Shown one piece after another: positions 51,883 through 60,911 of a stretch of 64,000 bases of DNA. Origin of the DNA: Microbacterium timonense (GTDB taxonomy: Bacteria > Actinomycetota > Actinomycetes > Actinomycetales > Microbacteriaceae); the NCBI RefSeq assembly GCF_900292075.1, contig NZ_OLMV01000001.1:1156158-1220157 (forward strand). Direction: 5' to 3'. Numbering within the stretch: position 1 is the first letter of the stretch; each line of letters begins with the position of its first letter. Both the position numbers and the translations under genes were made by a program. The notes under the pieces were generated by a model. That model was given only the letters and a program-made list of their open reading frames with translations. It was not told the DNA's origin and did no database searches.

Positions 51883-52374
51883 ATGGAGAGTGCGATCGAC
51901 CAGCTCAGCCGGACCGCCCGCGAACGCGGACTCACCATCGCCGTCGCCGAATCGCTGACCTCGGGGTTGCTCGCCAGCCACGTGGGCAAGGGCGAGTCAG
52001 CCGGTGACTGGTTCTCGGGCGGCGTCGTGGCCTACCGCATGCCCGTCAAGACCCACCTGCTCGGAGTGCCCGACGGCACAGACCCATGCTCGCCCGAGTG
52101 CGCGACCGCGCTGGCGGACGGGGTGCGGGCGCTGCTCACAGCCGACATCGCGGTGTCCACGACGGGGGTCGGCGGCCCCGACCCCGAGGACGGCCACGAG
52201 CCGGGCACGGTCTACCTCGGCTGGGCGACCGCGGAGGGTTCAGGTGCCGAGCATCTCCAGCTCGACGGAGGACCCGAGGACGTGCTGGCGGCCACCGTCG
52301 ACCGTGCCCTGCGACTGCTGGTGCGGCTCGCCGAAGACCACGACGTCGCCGGCTCGACAGCCGCGGCGTCGTGA
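51883..52374 (+). CDS. CinA C-terminal domain protein (nicotinamide-nucleotide amidase)
   Basis: 163 residues from ATG 51883. Stand-alone CinA C-terminal (PncC-type) domain: VAESLTSGLLASHV (about 21-34), WFSGGVVAYRMPVKTHLLGV (about 43-62) and STTGVGGPDPEDGHEPGTVY (about 91-110). PncC deamidates nicotinamide mononucleotide in NAD recycling. There is no MoCF/COG1058 half, as usual in short versions. Confidence 0.85.
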   Translation: MESAIDQLSRTARERGLTIAVAESLTSGLLASHVGKGESAGDWFSGGVVAYRMPVKTHLLGVPDGTDPCSPECATALADGVRALLTADIAVSTTGVGGPDPEDGHEPGTVYLGWATAEGSGAEHLQLDGGPEDVLAATVDRALRLLVRLAEDHDVAGSTAAAS

Positions 52375-52456
52375 CGTTCGTGGGCGGCACTAGCCGGTTC
52401 ATGAGGCGACTTCAACCCCAAGAAGTGACGCGCGAGCGCGGAGTAGACAAGAGCCT

Positions 52457-52789
52457 GTGAAGAGGGTGACGTATGCGGGAAGCGATTTTCTGACCGGGGA
52501 TGACATCGCGACGGCGCTGCTGGAGTGCAGCGAGGCGCTGGCGGAGGCGGGGGAAGCGGAGACGGTCTCGGTGCCGACACGGGAAGCCGATGGATCCGTC
52601 GGCCTCGTGATGGTGCTGATCGGACCGGCGAGCCAGATCGTGGCTCGGCAGGTGAAGGTCGATGCCGAGGAGCTGGTCGATCCGGAAGCCGTCGAGCGAC
52701 TGCGCGCCATCCAGCGCAGGCATCGGCCCGTCGCGGCGATCGTCGAGGCGAACGCCGAAGAGCGGACCGATTGGGACAGCGAGGTCTGA
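52457..52789 (+). CDS. Conserved-looking hypothetical protein
   Basis: 110 residues from GTG 52457, which follows TAGACA by seven bases. A small alpha/beta protein (MKRVTYAGSDFLTGDDIATA, GLVMVLIGPASQIV). No domain recognised. It heads a run of three short genes with 16- and 27-base gaps, the others being DUF2188 and a short acidic protein, so these may be one transcript. Confidence 0.65.
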   Translation: MKRVTYAGSDFLTGDDIATALLECSEALAEAGEAETVSVPTREADGSVGLVMVLIGPASQIVARQVKVDAEELVDPEAVERLRAIQRRHRPVAAIVEANAEERTDWDSEV

Positions 52790-52805
52790 TGGAGCGGGAG
52801 GACGC

Positions 52806-53009
52806 ATGAGCGACAGCACGCCGGTGGTGACCCGGTCGAACCGCGGCCAGTGGGAGAACCAGGTGCCGGGGCATCCGGAACTCTCCGAGAGCTTCACGAG
52901 CAAAGAGGAAGCGGTCGATGCCGGACGCGAGGTGGCCGACCGGCTGGGGCTGCACCACGTGGTCGAGGACGCCGAACCGACCGGCGCGATCACCGACGAG
53001 CAGGAGTGA
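52806..53009 (+). CDS. DUF2188 protein
   Basis: 67 residues from ATG 52806 (GGGAGGA upstream). The DUF2188 pattern is visible: a tryptophan near the N-terminus, FTSKEEAVDAGREVADRLG in the middle helix, and an end rich in acidic residues. Function unknown; often near stress genes. Confidence 0.7.
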   Translation: MSDSTPVVTRSNRGQWENQVPGHPELSESFTSKEEAVDAGREVADRLGLHHVVEDAEPTGAITDEQE

Positions 53010-53036
53010 AGCCGGATCACGAGAGGAGAAGGCCCC

Positions 53037-53201
53037 ATGGCGGACCGGAACAACGATCAGGTGAGCGGCAAGCCGAGCCAGGCCGAGGGCGAAGATCCCG
53101 ACGACGACCAGGCGACGGTCTCTGAGCCGCTGTGGCCTGTCGGCCACCCTTCGCAGGCGGAAGGCGAAGACCCCGACGACGTCGACGGCTCCGGCGGATA
53201 A
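53037..53201 (+). CDS. Short acidic protein with internal repeat
   Basis: 54 residues from ATG 53037; AGAGGAGAAGG lies just upstream. SQAEGEDPDD occurs twice (about 15-24 and 41-50), separated by VSEPLWPVGHP. The protein is strongly acidic and probably disordered. It is too short to be found by length-limited gene calls. Family not recognised. Confidence 0.6.
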   Translation: MADRNNDQVSGKPSQAEGEDPDDDQATVSEPLWPVGHPSQAEGEDPDDVDGSGG

Positions 53202-53222
53202 CGGGCCGCGGGCCGAGCCCGT
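53201..53222. terminator. Weak hairpin between convergent genes
   Basis: ACGGGC-N10-GCCCGT between the small acidic gene and the dnaE2 stop. A short stem, no T run; terminator role uncertain. Confidence 0.3.
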
Positions 53223-56200
53223 CAGCGGAAGTCGCGTGCGCGGTGCTGGACGCCGACGCGGAGGTCTTCGAACCTGTCTGCGACGAGGTTGGTGACCCCT
53301 TCCGGCGACCGCTCGAGGATCCCGCGCGCGATGAGTGCCGGTGAGTCCCGCACGATGCGTCGGTAGCGGTTCCAGACCCCCACCGAGCACACGATGTTCA
53401 CGAGACCTTGCTCGTCTTCGAGGTTGATGAACGTGACTCCGGATGCCGTGGCCGGCCGCTGCCGGTGGGTCACGAGTCCCGCGACCTCGATACGACGGCC
53501 GGTCTCGTGGTCGCGCAGCTCGCGTGAGGTCAGAACACCACGGGCATCCAGGCCGGAACGATAGTGCGTCATGGGGTGGTCGTCGGTCGAGATGCCGGTC
53601 GCCCACAGGTCGGCCGCGAGGCGCTCGTAGCTCGTGTGGTCGGCGAACAACGGCGGCTGCACGGCGACGAGCGAGTCCGGCAGGAACTCGGGGCGATCCT
53701 GTGCGGCCGATCCGGCCAGCCAGATCGCCTCGCGCCGGCTCAGCCCCAGGCACTCGAAGGCCCCCGCCGTGGCGAGCGCCTCGACCTGCGCCGCGGTGAT
53801 GCTGGTGCGACGCACCAGATCGCGCAGATCACGGAACGGTCCGCCGGACTCGCGCGCCGCGACGATGCGCTGTGCCACCGGCGCGCCGATGCCTTTCACC
53901 CCGGCAAGCCCCAGCCGCACCGCGAACGCCCCATCGCGGCGATGCGCGGCCGTCTCGTCCGGCGCGTCGATGTCGAACTCGCCGACAGGCGGCTGGTGAC
54001 GCTCCAGGCATGAGTCGAGCCCGCCGGGGGCAGCAGACGCGCCCTCCAGCACCGCTTCCACCCCCGACAGGTGCAGGTCCGGGCGGCGCACGTCGACGCC
54101 GTGCCGGCGGGCGTCGCTCACGAGGGTCGCGGGCGAGTAGAACCCCATCGGCTGTGCGCGCAGCAGCCCGGCGAGGAAGGCCGCCGGATAGTGCAGCTTG
54201 ATCCACGAGCTCGCGTAGACCAGCAGCGCGAACGACAACGAGTGGGACTCGGCGAACCCGAAGTTCGCGAACGCCTGGATCTTGGCGTAGATCGCATCGG
54301 CGGCATCCCCGACCAGATCGTTCTCGGCCATGCCCGCGTAGAGCTTCTCGCGCAGCGAGTCGATGCGTTCGATGCCGCGCTTGGAGCCCATCGCCCGGCG
54401 CAGCAGGTCGGCGTCCTCACCGCTGAGACCGCCGATCACCATGCCCATCTGCATCAGCTGCTCCTGGAACACGGGGATGCCCAGGGTGCGCTCCAGCACG
54501 GGTTTGAGCTTCTCGTGCGGGTACGTGACGGGATCCTGACCGAGCTTGCGGCGCACGAACGGGTGCACCGCACCACCCTGGATGGGACCGGGCCGGATGA
54601 GGGCGATCTCGATGGCCAGGTCGTAGAACTGTCGCGGCTGCAGGCGCGGCAGCAGCCCCATCTGCGCGCGCGACTCCACCTGGAAGACGCCGATCGCATC
54701 CGCGCGGCACAGCATGTCGTAGACCGCCTTCTCCTCCTTCGGGATCGTCGACAGCTCCCAGTCCTCCCCGGTCGAGGCGCGGATCATGTCGAAGCAGTAC
54801 TGGAGCGCGGCCAGCATCCCGAGCCCCAGCAGGTCGAATTTCACCAGGCCCATCCAGGCGGCGTCGTCCTTGTCCCACTGGATCACGGTGCGGTTCTCCA
54901 TGCGCGCGTGCTCGATGGGCACGACCTCGCCCACCGGCCGGTCGGTGAGGACCATGCCGCCGGAATGGATGCCGAGATGCCGCGGCGCCTTCAGCAGCTC
55001 GCCGGCGAACTCGAGCACCTGATCGGGGATGTCGTGACCGGCGCCCGTCTCGATGAGCGCACCCCAGCCCTCCACCTGCTTGGACCAGGCATCCTGCTGG
55101 CCCGGCGAATGCCCGAGCGCCTTGGCCATGTCGCGGATGGCGTTCTTGGGGCGGTACTGGATGACGTTCGCGACCTGTGCGGCACGCTCGCGGCCGTACT
55201 CCTGGTAGACCCACTGGATGATCTCTTCCCGGCGGTCCGAGTCGAAATCGACGTCGATGTCGGGTTCCTCGTCGCGCAGCGACGACAGGAACCGCTCGAA
55301 GGGCAGGTTGTAGAAGATGGCGTCGATCGCGGTGATGTCCAGCAGATAGCAGACCGCGCTGTTGGCCGCCGACCCCCGGCCCTGGCACAGGATGCCGCGG
55401 CGCCGCGCCTCCTGCACGATGCCGTGGACGATCAGGAAGTAGCCCGGGAAGTCCTTCATCTCGATGACCCCGAGCTCGCGTTCGATGCGGTCGCGGTCCT
55501 CGGGTCGGAGGTCGGGGTACTTGCGCGGCACCGCGTCCCACACGAGCTTGCGCAGCCACGACATCGGCGTGTGCCCCTCCGGCACCTTCTGCTTGGGCAG
55601 GGCGGGCTTGGCCCGGCGCAGCGGGAAGGCGAGCTCGTCGGCCAGCGGCACGGTGCGCGCGACGGCATCCGGGAATCTCACGAAACGCTCGGCCATCTCG
55701 GCTCCCGAACGCAGATGCGCGCCGGCGTGCGAGGGCAGCCAGCCGTCGAGCTCGTCGAGCCCGCGGTTGGCGCGCACTGCCGCGACGGCCGCCGCCAGCA
55801 GCTGCCGCTGCGGCACCGCGTAGTGCACGTTGTTCGTGGCCACCAGCGGCAGCCCGCGCTCGCGCGCGAGCCCGGCCAGCACGTCGTTGTCGCGGGTGTC
55901 GAGCGGATTGCCGTGGTCGATGAGCTCGACATGCACGGCGTCGCGCCCGAACAGCGCCACGAGACGGTCGAGCTCACGGGCCGCGGCGTCGGCCCCCGCC
56001 GTGCCCGGCGCCGACGCGAGCGCGCGACGCACCGCGCCCTTGCGGCATCCGGTCATGACCACCCACTCCCCCGCGGCCTGCGCCGCGAGCTCTTCCAGGT
56101 CGTACACCGGACGGCCCTTCTCGGCGCCCTGCAGCTGCGCGTGTGTGAGAGCTCCCGCCAGGCGGTGGTACCCCTCCTCGCCGCGAGCGAGCACCAGCAG

Positions 56201-56623
56201 ATGAGAGCCGACCGGGTCGGGTTCGCCGTTCTGGGGCGCCGGCAGCTCCAGCGACAGCTCGGCGCCGAAGACGGTCTTGAGGTTCAGCGTCTCGGCCGCC
56301 TCGGCGAAGTGCACGATGCCGTAGAACCCGTCGTGGTCGGTGATGGCCAGGGCGTGGAGACCGAGCCGCTCCGCCTCCTCGGCGAGCTCTTCGGGCGAGG
56401 AGGCGCCGTCCAGGAACGAGAACGAGGAGTGCGCGTGCAGCTCGGCGTACGGGATCGCCTCGGCAGGACGCTCGATCCGGGGCGGCACATAGGGGCCCCG
56501 TTTGTGCGACCACGCCGGGCTGTCGCCGCCGTCCGCGCCCACCGGCCGGGGGTCGGGGCGGCGGCGGCCGCTCAGCACGCGCTCCATCTCGGACCAGGGA
56601 ACGCCGGGATTGTTGAAGCCCAT
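53222..56623 (-). CDS. dnaE2: Error-prone DNA polymerase III alpha subunit
   Basis: 1133 residues. The N-terminal PHP domain starts at about 60 (ELHAHSSFSFLDGASS, then HALAITDHDG). The polymerase core has the catalytic triad in PDIDVDFDSDRR (about 453-464). Downstream come helix-hairpin-helix and OB segments (EVAGLVTHRQRPATASG, TFINLEDEQG). This length and the missing C-terminal tau-binding region are typical of DnaE2 (ImuC), the translesion polymerase of the SOS mutasome. It follows imuB across a 132-base gap holding an inverted repeat. With ImuA' and ImuB it causes damage-induced mutation. Confidence 0.92.
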   Translation of the reverse strand: MGFNNPGVPWSEMERVLSGRRRPDPRPVGADGGDSPAWSHKRGPYVPPRIERPAEAIPYAELHAHSSFSFLDGASSPEELAEEAERLGLHALAITDHDGFYGIVHFAEAAETLNLKTVFGAELSLELPAPQNGEPDPVGSHLLVLARGEEGYHRLAGALTHAQLQGAEKGRPVYDLEELAAQAAGEWVVMTGCRKGAVRRALASAPGTAGADAAARELDRLVALFGRDAVHVELIDHGNPLDTRDNDVLAGLARERGLPLVATNNVHYAVPQRQLLAAAVAAVRANRGLDELDGWLPSHAGAHLRSGAEMAERFVRFPDAVARTVPLADELAFPLRRAKPALPKQKVPEGHTPMSWLRKLVWDAVPRKYPDLRPEDRDRIERELGVIEMKDFPGYFLIVHGIVQEARRRGILCQGRGSAANSAVCYLLDITAIDAIFYNLPFERFLSSLRDEEPDIDVDFDSDRREEIIQWVYQEYGRERAAQVANVIQYRPKNAIRDMAKALGHSPGQQDAWSKQVEGWGALIETGAGHDIPDQVLEFAGELLKAPRHLGIHSGGMVLTDRPVGEVVPIEHARMENRTVIQWDKDDAAWMGLVKFDLLGLGMLAALQYCFDMIRASTGEDWELSTIPKEEKAVYDMLCRADAIGVFQVESRAQMGLLPRLQPRQFYDLAIEIALIRPGPIQGGAVHPFVRRKLGQDPVTYPHEKLKPVLERTLGIPVFQEQLMQMGMVIGGLSGEDADLLRRAMGSKRGIERIDSLREKLYAGMAENDLVGDAADAIYAKIQAFANFGFAESHSLSFALLVYASSWIKLHYPAAFLAGLLRAQPMGFYSPATLVSDARRHGVDVRRPDLHLSGVEAVLEGASAAPGGLDSCLERHQPPVGEFDIDAPDETAAHRRDGAFAVRLGLAGVKGIGAPVAQRIVAARESGGPFRDLRDLVRRTSITAAQVEALATAGAFECLGLSRREAIWLAGSAAQDRPEFLPDSLVAVQPPLFADHTSYERLAADLWATGISTDDHPMTHYRSGLDARGVLTSRELRDHETGRRIEVAGLVTHRQRPATASGVTFINLEDEQGLVNIVCSVGVWNRYRRIVRDSPALIARGILERSPEGVTNLVADRFEDLRVGVQHRARDFR

Positions 56624-56657
56624 CAGCCCTCACCCGCGGTTGCTCGTCGGCTCGGGC

Positions 56658-56741
56658 GCTTCGTCTCGCTCGCCGGCGCTCGCTCGCTCAACGAGCGGAA
56701 TCCCGGTCGTTGAGCGAGCGAGGAACGAGCGAGACGAAACG
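56658..56741. repeat. Intergenic inverted repeat between imuB and dnaE2
   Basis: GCTTCGTCTCGCTCG with CTCGCTCGCTCAACGA on the left pairs with TCGTTGAGCGAGCGAG and CGAGCGAGACGAAACGC on the right, around a 13-base loop. Imperfect only near the centre of the arms. Repeats of this GAGCGA-rich type look like dispersed palindromic elements. It may stabilise or attenuate the message between the two genes. Confidence 0.7.
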
Positions 56742-56755
56742 CGCCGGCGTGCGGA

Positions 56756-58489
56756 TCAGTCATAGGTCGCCTCCGCCGTCCAGGCATCCCCCTCGCACAC
56801 CAGCAGCCAGGCCCCGCCGTCGGCGTCGACGACCTGGAACCGGTGCGCACGACGCGCGCGGGCGGCATCCCACCCCCGCTCGATCACCGGCCACGGTCCC
56901 GCCCACGCCTCGATGGCCCGCCGGCGGCCGCTCTCGACGAAGAACGCGGGCACGGCCGACACGTTGCCCCGGTCGTCGACGTCGACGAGCTCGCCGCCGA
57001 GCGCCCGCACGTCGACCGGCACCGGATCGGCGAACACCGTCGCCGGCAGCGGATCGGGAAGACTCCCCGGCCAGGGACGCGCGCGCTGCGCCGCGAGTCC
57101 GCCGACACCGCCGGATCGGCCCGGCTGCCGGTCCCGCTCGTCCTTGTCGCCCCACGGCACGAGCACCTGACGCTCGGCCAGCCACCTGCCGCCGCCGATC
57201 GCGGGCGTCAGAACCCCGCGATGCCCCAGCATCGCCTGCACACGCGACAGCGCATGGTGCACCCGTTCCTCGGGCCCGCCGCCGAACAGCGCGGGGGCGT
57301 GATGGGATGCCGCATCCACGGCTTCGGGAGAGATCCGCACCCGGGCGACCCCGCTGTGAAGGCCCCGCCCGGCGTCGCCGGTGCCGACATCCTCCGCGAG
57401 CTGCCACCGCACGCGGTCGACGACCGCCGCCGCATCGAAGGAACCCGGATGCAGCCACACCCGCTCGCTGCGCTCGCCTCGGTCACCGACGAGCTCCACT
57501 CGCAGCTCGGTGCAGACGAGGTCCACGGCACCCAGACCCGAGATGAAGTCGTCGGCGGTGACGCGCATCGCGAACGCGACCTGGTCGGCGATCTCGAGAG
57601 GCGGCTCGAACGACACCTCGCGCTCCAGCTCGGGCGGCGGCGTGCGCGGCTGCACCGGCCGGGAGTCGCGCCCCGCCGCGAGCGCATGCAGGCGCACGCC
57701 CCGTTCACCGAACCGCTCGCGCACGCGGTCGGGCTCCATCTGCGCGAACCCGCCGAGGGTCTGCACCCCCAGCCGCGCGAGCAGGCCCACCAGGTCTGCG
57801 GTGTCTCTCGCGTCGGACGACGCCCCGGCACCCACCATCGCCGACGCGTCGAGCACGGCGACCGACAGTGGCGCGAGGAACCCGGCGGCGCCGCCGGCGG
57901 GCACCACGAACACCGGTTCGTCGGCGCTCGTCCCGCCTCGAGCCGCCTGCTCGGCCGTGAACGGGCCGTCGGCGACGCCCACGCGCACCCCGTCGATCCC
58001 GGCATCGCGCAGGGCGCCGATCAGCATCCGGGCGGCCTCGGTCTCACCGCCGTAGTACCGCGCCGGGCCGCGCGCGCGCAATGCGCACAGCCCCGGCCGC
58101 ACCAGCTGCACACCGGGTGCCCGTTCCTCGATCAGCGACACGACCGGCGCGAACGTGCGGTGGTCGCGCGCCGCATCGGCCTCGACCAGAGTCAGCCCCG
58201 GGCAGCGGGCCTGCGCGTCACGGCGGCGCTGTCCGCGACGCACGCCCTCGGCACGGGCGGCCGCCGAGCACGCGACGACGAGATTGCGCTCGACGATCGC
58301 CACCGGACGGCGGGGACGGAGGCCGGCAGCCTCGGCACCCGGGCGGGACGACACCTCGGAGCCCGGCCGCGCCCCGGCCGCCGTCGCGTCGAGCTTCTCG
58401 GCGGCCGCGCCCGCCTCGCGTTCGAGCGCCGTGACCGGCCAGTCGGGAAACCACAGCACGAGGCTCCGGACGGGCGTTGCCGGCGTCAT
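56756..58489 (-). CDS. imuB: ImuB, Y-family polymerase-like mutasome protein
   Basis: 577 residues from ATG 58489. A Y-family fold beginning VRSLVLWFPDWPVTALE, with VAIVERNLVVACSAAARAEG and RRGQRRRDAQARCPGL. The catalytic acidic residues of active Y polymerases are not in their usual places (the first motif reads WFPDWPV), as known for ImuB, which instead serves as adaptor to the sliding clamp. It begins 2 bases before the end of ImuA' (stop 58491), so the genes are coupled. Essential partner of DnaE2. Confidence 0.9.
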   Translation of the reverse strand: MTPATPVRSLVLWFPDWPVTALEREAGAAAEKLDATAAGARPGSEVSSRPGAEAAGLRPRRPVAIVERNLVVACSAAARAEGVRRGQRRRDAQARCPGLTLVEADAARDHRTFAPVVSLIEERAPGVQLVRPGLCALRARGPARYYGGETEAARMLIGALRDAGIDGVRVGVADGPFTAEQAARGGTSADEPVFVVPAGGAAGFLAPLSVAVLDASAMVGAGASSDARDTADLVGLLARLGVQTLGGFAQMEPDRVRERFGERGVRLHALAAGRDSRPVQPRTPPPELEREVSFEPPLEIADQVAFAMRVTADDFISGLGAVDLVCTELRVELVGDRGERSERVWLHPGSFDAAAVVDRVRWQLAEDVGTGDAGRGLHSGVARVRISPEAVDAASHHAPALFGGGPEERVHHALSRVQAMLGHRGVLTPAIGGGRWLAERQVLVPWGDKDERDRQPGRSGGVGGLAAQRARPWPGSLPDPLPATVFADPVPVDVRALGGELVDVDDRGNVSAVPAFFVESGRRRAIEAWAGPWPVIERGWDAARARRAHRFQVVDADGGAWLLVCEGDAWTAEATYD

Positions 58490-58490
58490 G

Positions 58491-59330
58491 TCACCCCACC
58501 GCCCTCATCCGCTCGGGGAAGTGCTCGGCGAGGGCGGGCTCGGACGGCGGCGATGCCGTGGCGGCCGGATGCAGCGGTTCGACGCGCCGCATGCGCTCGG
58601 GCGCGACGGAGATGTGCCCGGCGGCATCGGGAAGCATCACGCGTGCACGCCGTGACCGCGGCCAGCGCCTGCTCGACGCCGTGAGGGTCACCTCGCGGCC
58701 GGAGAGATACCCATGACCCCGGCCCACGCCCTCCCACGACGGCTCGTCCAGTTCGATGACGGCCTCGGCCTGCGGCCAGTGCCCCTGCACGAGGAGCACC
58801 GCCCCGCGGTCGCGCAGCCGGGCGGCCAGGCGTGCGATCTCGCCGTCGGCCGCACGGCCGGCCGGTCGCACGGCGACCACCGGCAGCACCTCGGCCACGG
58901 TCGCGGTCACCGCGAGCCAGCGAGCCCCCGGGTCGGGGATGAGCACGAGCCGAGACAGATCGACTCCCAGCCCCTCGGCGGCTTCGGCGCCGAGCCGCGG
59001 CATCCCGATCACTCCGCACCACGACCCCGACTGCGACGGCTGAGCGAGCAGCGCGAGCAGCACCGACGTCGAGCGCGGCAGCGAGTACGCCGACCCTGGC
59101 CGCAGCCCGCCGCCCGGAAGCAGCGAGGCCAGAGCCGGGTGCACCGGCAGCACCGGGGCATCGAGCCGCCGCCCCTGCACGCGCTCGAGCTGAGCGCGCA
59201 GCTGGGCGACGGTGCCGGTCGAGCCGGCGTCCTGCGACCGCGCGGAGGCCGGCTCGAGCGTGGAGCCCACCGGATCCCTTCCGGCGGGCTCGTGCACCTG
59301 TTGTGCTGTGAGCTGCACGATCGCCCTCAT
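58491..59330 (-). CDS. ImuA' (RecA/SulA-like) mutasome protein
   Basis: About 279 residues from ATG 59330. RecA-like remnants without a full Walker A: HPALASLLPGGGLRPGSAYSL (about 62-82), then LLALLAQPSQSGSWCGVIGMP and LSRLVLIPDPG. This is the ImuA' type of actinobacteria, which binds ImuB and RecA. ATG 59330 is the start because TAGCCT (59342-59337) lies exactly six bases before it and a LexA box abuts the -10. GTG 59336 is an in-frame alternative. First gene of the SOS cassette. Confidence 0.85.
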   Translation of the reverse strand: MRAIVQLTAQQVHEPAGRDPVGSTLEPASARSQDAGSTGTVAQLRAQLERVQGRRLDAPVLPVHPALASLLPGGGLRPGSAYSLPRSTSVLLALLAQPSQSGSWCGVIGMPRLGAEAAEGLGVDLSRLVLIPDPGARWLAVTATVAEVLPVVAVRPAGRAADGEIARLAARLRDRGAVLLVQGHWPQAEAVIELDEPSWEGVGRGHGYLSGREVTLTASSRRWPRSRRARVMLPDAAGHISVAPERMRRVEPLHPAATASPPSEPALAEHFPERMRAVG

Positions 59331-59336
59331 TCCCAC

Positions 59337-59342
59337 AGGCTA
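59337..59342 (-). promoter_or_regulatory. -10 element of the SOS cassette
   Basis: TAGCCT on the minus strand, six bases before ATG 59330 and touching the LexA box. Confidence 0.6.
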
Positions 59343-59354
59343 GAACACATGTTC
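59343..59354. promoter_or_regulatory. LexA (SOS) box
   Basis: GAACACATGTTC, an exact GAACN4GTTC palindrome, extended by CTA/TAG to an 18-base inverted repeat at 59340-59357. It controls imuA'-imuB-dnaE2; bound LexA would cover the -10. Confidence 0.88.
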
Positions 59355-59400
59355 TAGTACTTCAACCGCAGGGAACGAGCGTACCTCGTGGTTCCGACAG

Positions 59401-60304
59401 TTATGTTCGAGAATCCGCGATCACACGAGCCTGCTCCGCGCGCACGCGTGACCGGGCGGGCACCACCGCCCCGAGCACGATCCCGACCAGCACCAGCGCC
59501 ACCCCCGCGATCTGCGGCGCGCCGAACGCCTCGCCGGCCAGAACGACGCCGAGCACCACGCCCGTCACGGGATTGAAGCAGGCCGACCACGCCCACCACG
59601 CCCGGCGACAGCTGCCGCAGCCCCGCGAACCACGCCACGTACGCCAGCGCCGTGGCGATGAGCGTCAGGTAGGCGAACCCGAGCGCCGACGACGGCGCCA
59701 GCACCGGCGGAGCCCCCTCCACGAGCACCGCCGCCGGGATCAGCACGAGGGAACCGCCCACCAGCTGCCACGCCGTCATCGGGAGCGCCGGCACGTCGGC
59801 GCCCCACCGCGAGGTCAGCACGAATCCGAGCGACGAGGCGACCATCGCGCCCAGCGACGCGGCAACGCCCCACAGGTCGGCGCTCACGGCGTCGAAGCCC
59901 AGCATCACTCCCACGCCCACCAGCCCCACCACCGCACCGGCGATCGCCGCCGGCCGCGGCCGCCGGTGCAGCAGCAGCCAGGCGAACAGCAGCATGCAGG
60001 CGGCGGACGCCGACATCAGCGTCGCAGCCAGACTCGACGGCAGCCGCTGCCCGGCGACGTAGACGAGCACGAAGAAGCCGCCGACGTTGAGCGCCCCGAG
60101 CACGAGCGACCGCCACCACCATGACCCGTGCGGAAGTCGCCGTGCGATGAGGAGCACGATGACCCCTGCCGGAAGCGCGCGCAGCACCCCGCCCCACAGC
60201 GGAGCATCGGCGGGCAGCAGCTGCCGGGTGACCACGTACCCGCTCCCCCACGCGATCGGCGCGATCGCCGTGACGAGGATCCAGAGCCACCGTTTATCTT
60301 CCAC
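59401..60304 (-). pseudogene. EamA/DMT family transporter with a frameshift
   Basis: The first 245 codons encode a normal EamA protein with about ten-helix layout (LVTAIAPIAWGSGYVVTRQL; FVLTSRWGADVPALP). Near 59576 the frame shifts: the family's GLLNPVTG should continue from ...VVGVVGLL, and it does so only after skipping one base in CTTCAAT. In that second frame LGVVLAGEAFGAPQIAGVAL follows to a TAA at 59403-59401. The uncorrected frame runs on to 59354 with nonsense. Either a real inactivating mutation or a sequencing error. GTG 60304 follows TAAAGT by seven bases and is the likely start; GTG 60313 is also in frame. Confidence 0.75.
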
Positions 60305-60333
60305 GGAAGACACTTTATCTTACCGGGAAGATA
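60295..60333. promoter_or_regulatory. Paired MarR-type operators
   Basis: TATCTT-ACCGGG-AAGATA at 60316-60333 is a perfect palindrome; TATCTT-CCACGG-AAGACA at 60295-60312 is a near copy, 21 bases away. Both lie between the divergent EamA gene and the MarR gene, covering both promoters. Confidence 0.7.
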
Positions 60334-60343
60334 AGCTGGCGCG

Positions 60344-60859
60344 GTGCCTCCCGCCGACGACCGCGAGCAGCCCGACCGGATCGCCCAGATCCAGCAGGAG
60401 TGGCGCCGCGAACGCCCCGACCTCGATCCCTCGCCGCAGGGGGTGATCGGCCGGCTCCATCGTGTCGCGCTCGCGCTCACCGAGCGACTCGTCGCCGTCT
60501 ACGCCGAGTTCGGTCTCAGCGAGGGCGAGTTCGACGTCCTGGCGACCCTCCGGCGCGCCGGCGAACCGTACGAGCGCGCCGCGGGAGAGCTCGCGGATCA
60601 CACGATGGTGACGACGGGCGGACTCACCAAACGCGTCGACCGGCTGGAGGCACGAGGGCTCGTCGAACGCCGGACCGAGGCATCCGACGCCCGACGACGA
60701 CTGGTGCGCCTCACCCCGGAGGGGCGCGACCTCATCGACCGCGCCATCGCCGCCCACCTGGCGGGCGAGCATCGGATCGTCGGCGGACTGGGGGCGACGG
60801 ATGCCGCCTCCCTCGAGCAGATCCTCACCCGCTGGCTGCGGCTCCTCGAAGAGCGCTGA
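60344..60859 (+). CDS. MarR-family transcriptional regulator
   Basis: 171 residues. Winged HTH typical of MarR: LSEGEFDVLATLRRAG (about 58-73), TMVTTGGLTKRVDRLEARGL (about 89-108) and the wing ERRTEASDARRRLVRLTPEG. GTG 60344 follows TAAGCT by six bases, so the message is leaderless. Divergent from the EamA transporter, with two palindromes between them; it likely represses both. Confidence 0.88.
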   Translation: MPPADDREQPDRIAQIQQEWRRERPDLDPSPQGVIGRLHRVALALTERLVAVYAEFGLSEGEFDVLATLRRAGEPYERAAGELADHTMVTTGGLTKRVDRLEARGLVERRTEASDARRRLVRLTPEGRDLIDRAIAAHLAGEHRIVGGLGATDAASLEQILTRWLRLLEER

Positions 60860-60911
60860 TCGGGGCGGCGCGTAGCGCGCCCGCCACCGGGGAGTACCGC
60901 GGCGGGCGGGC

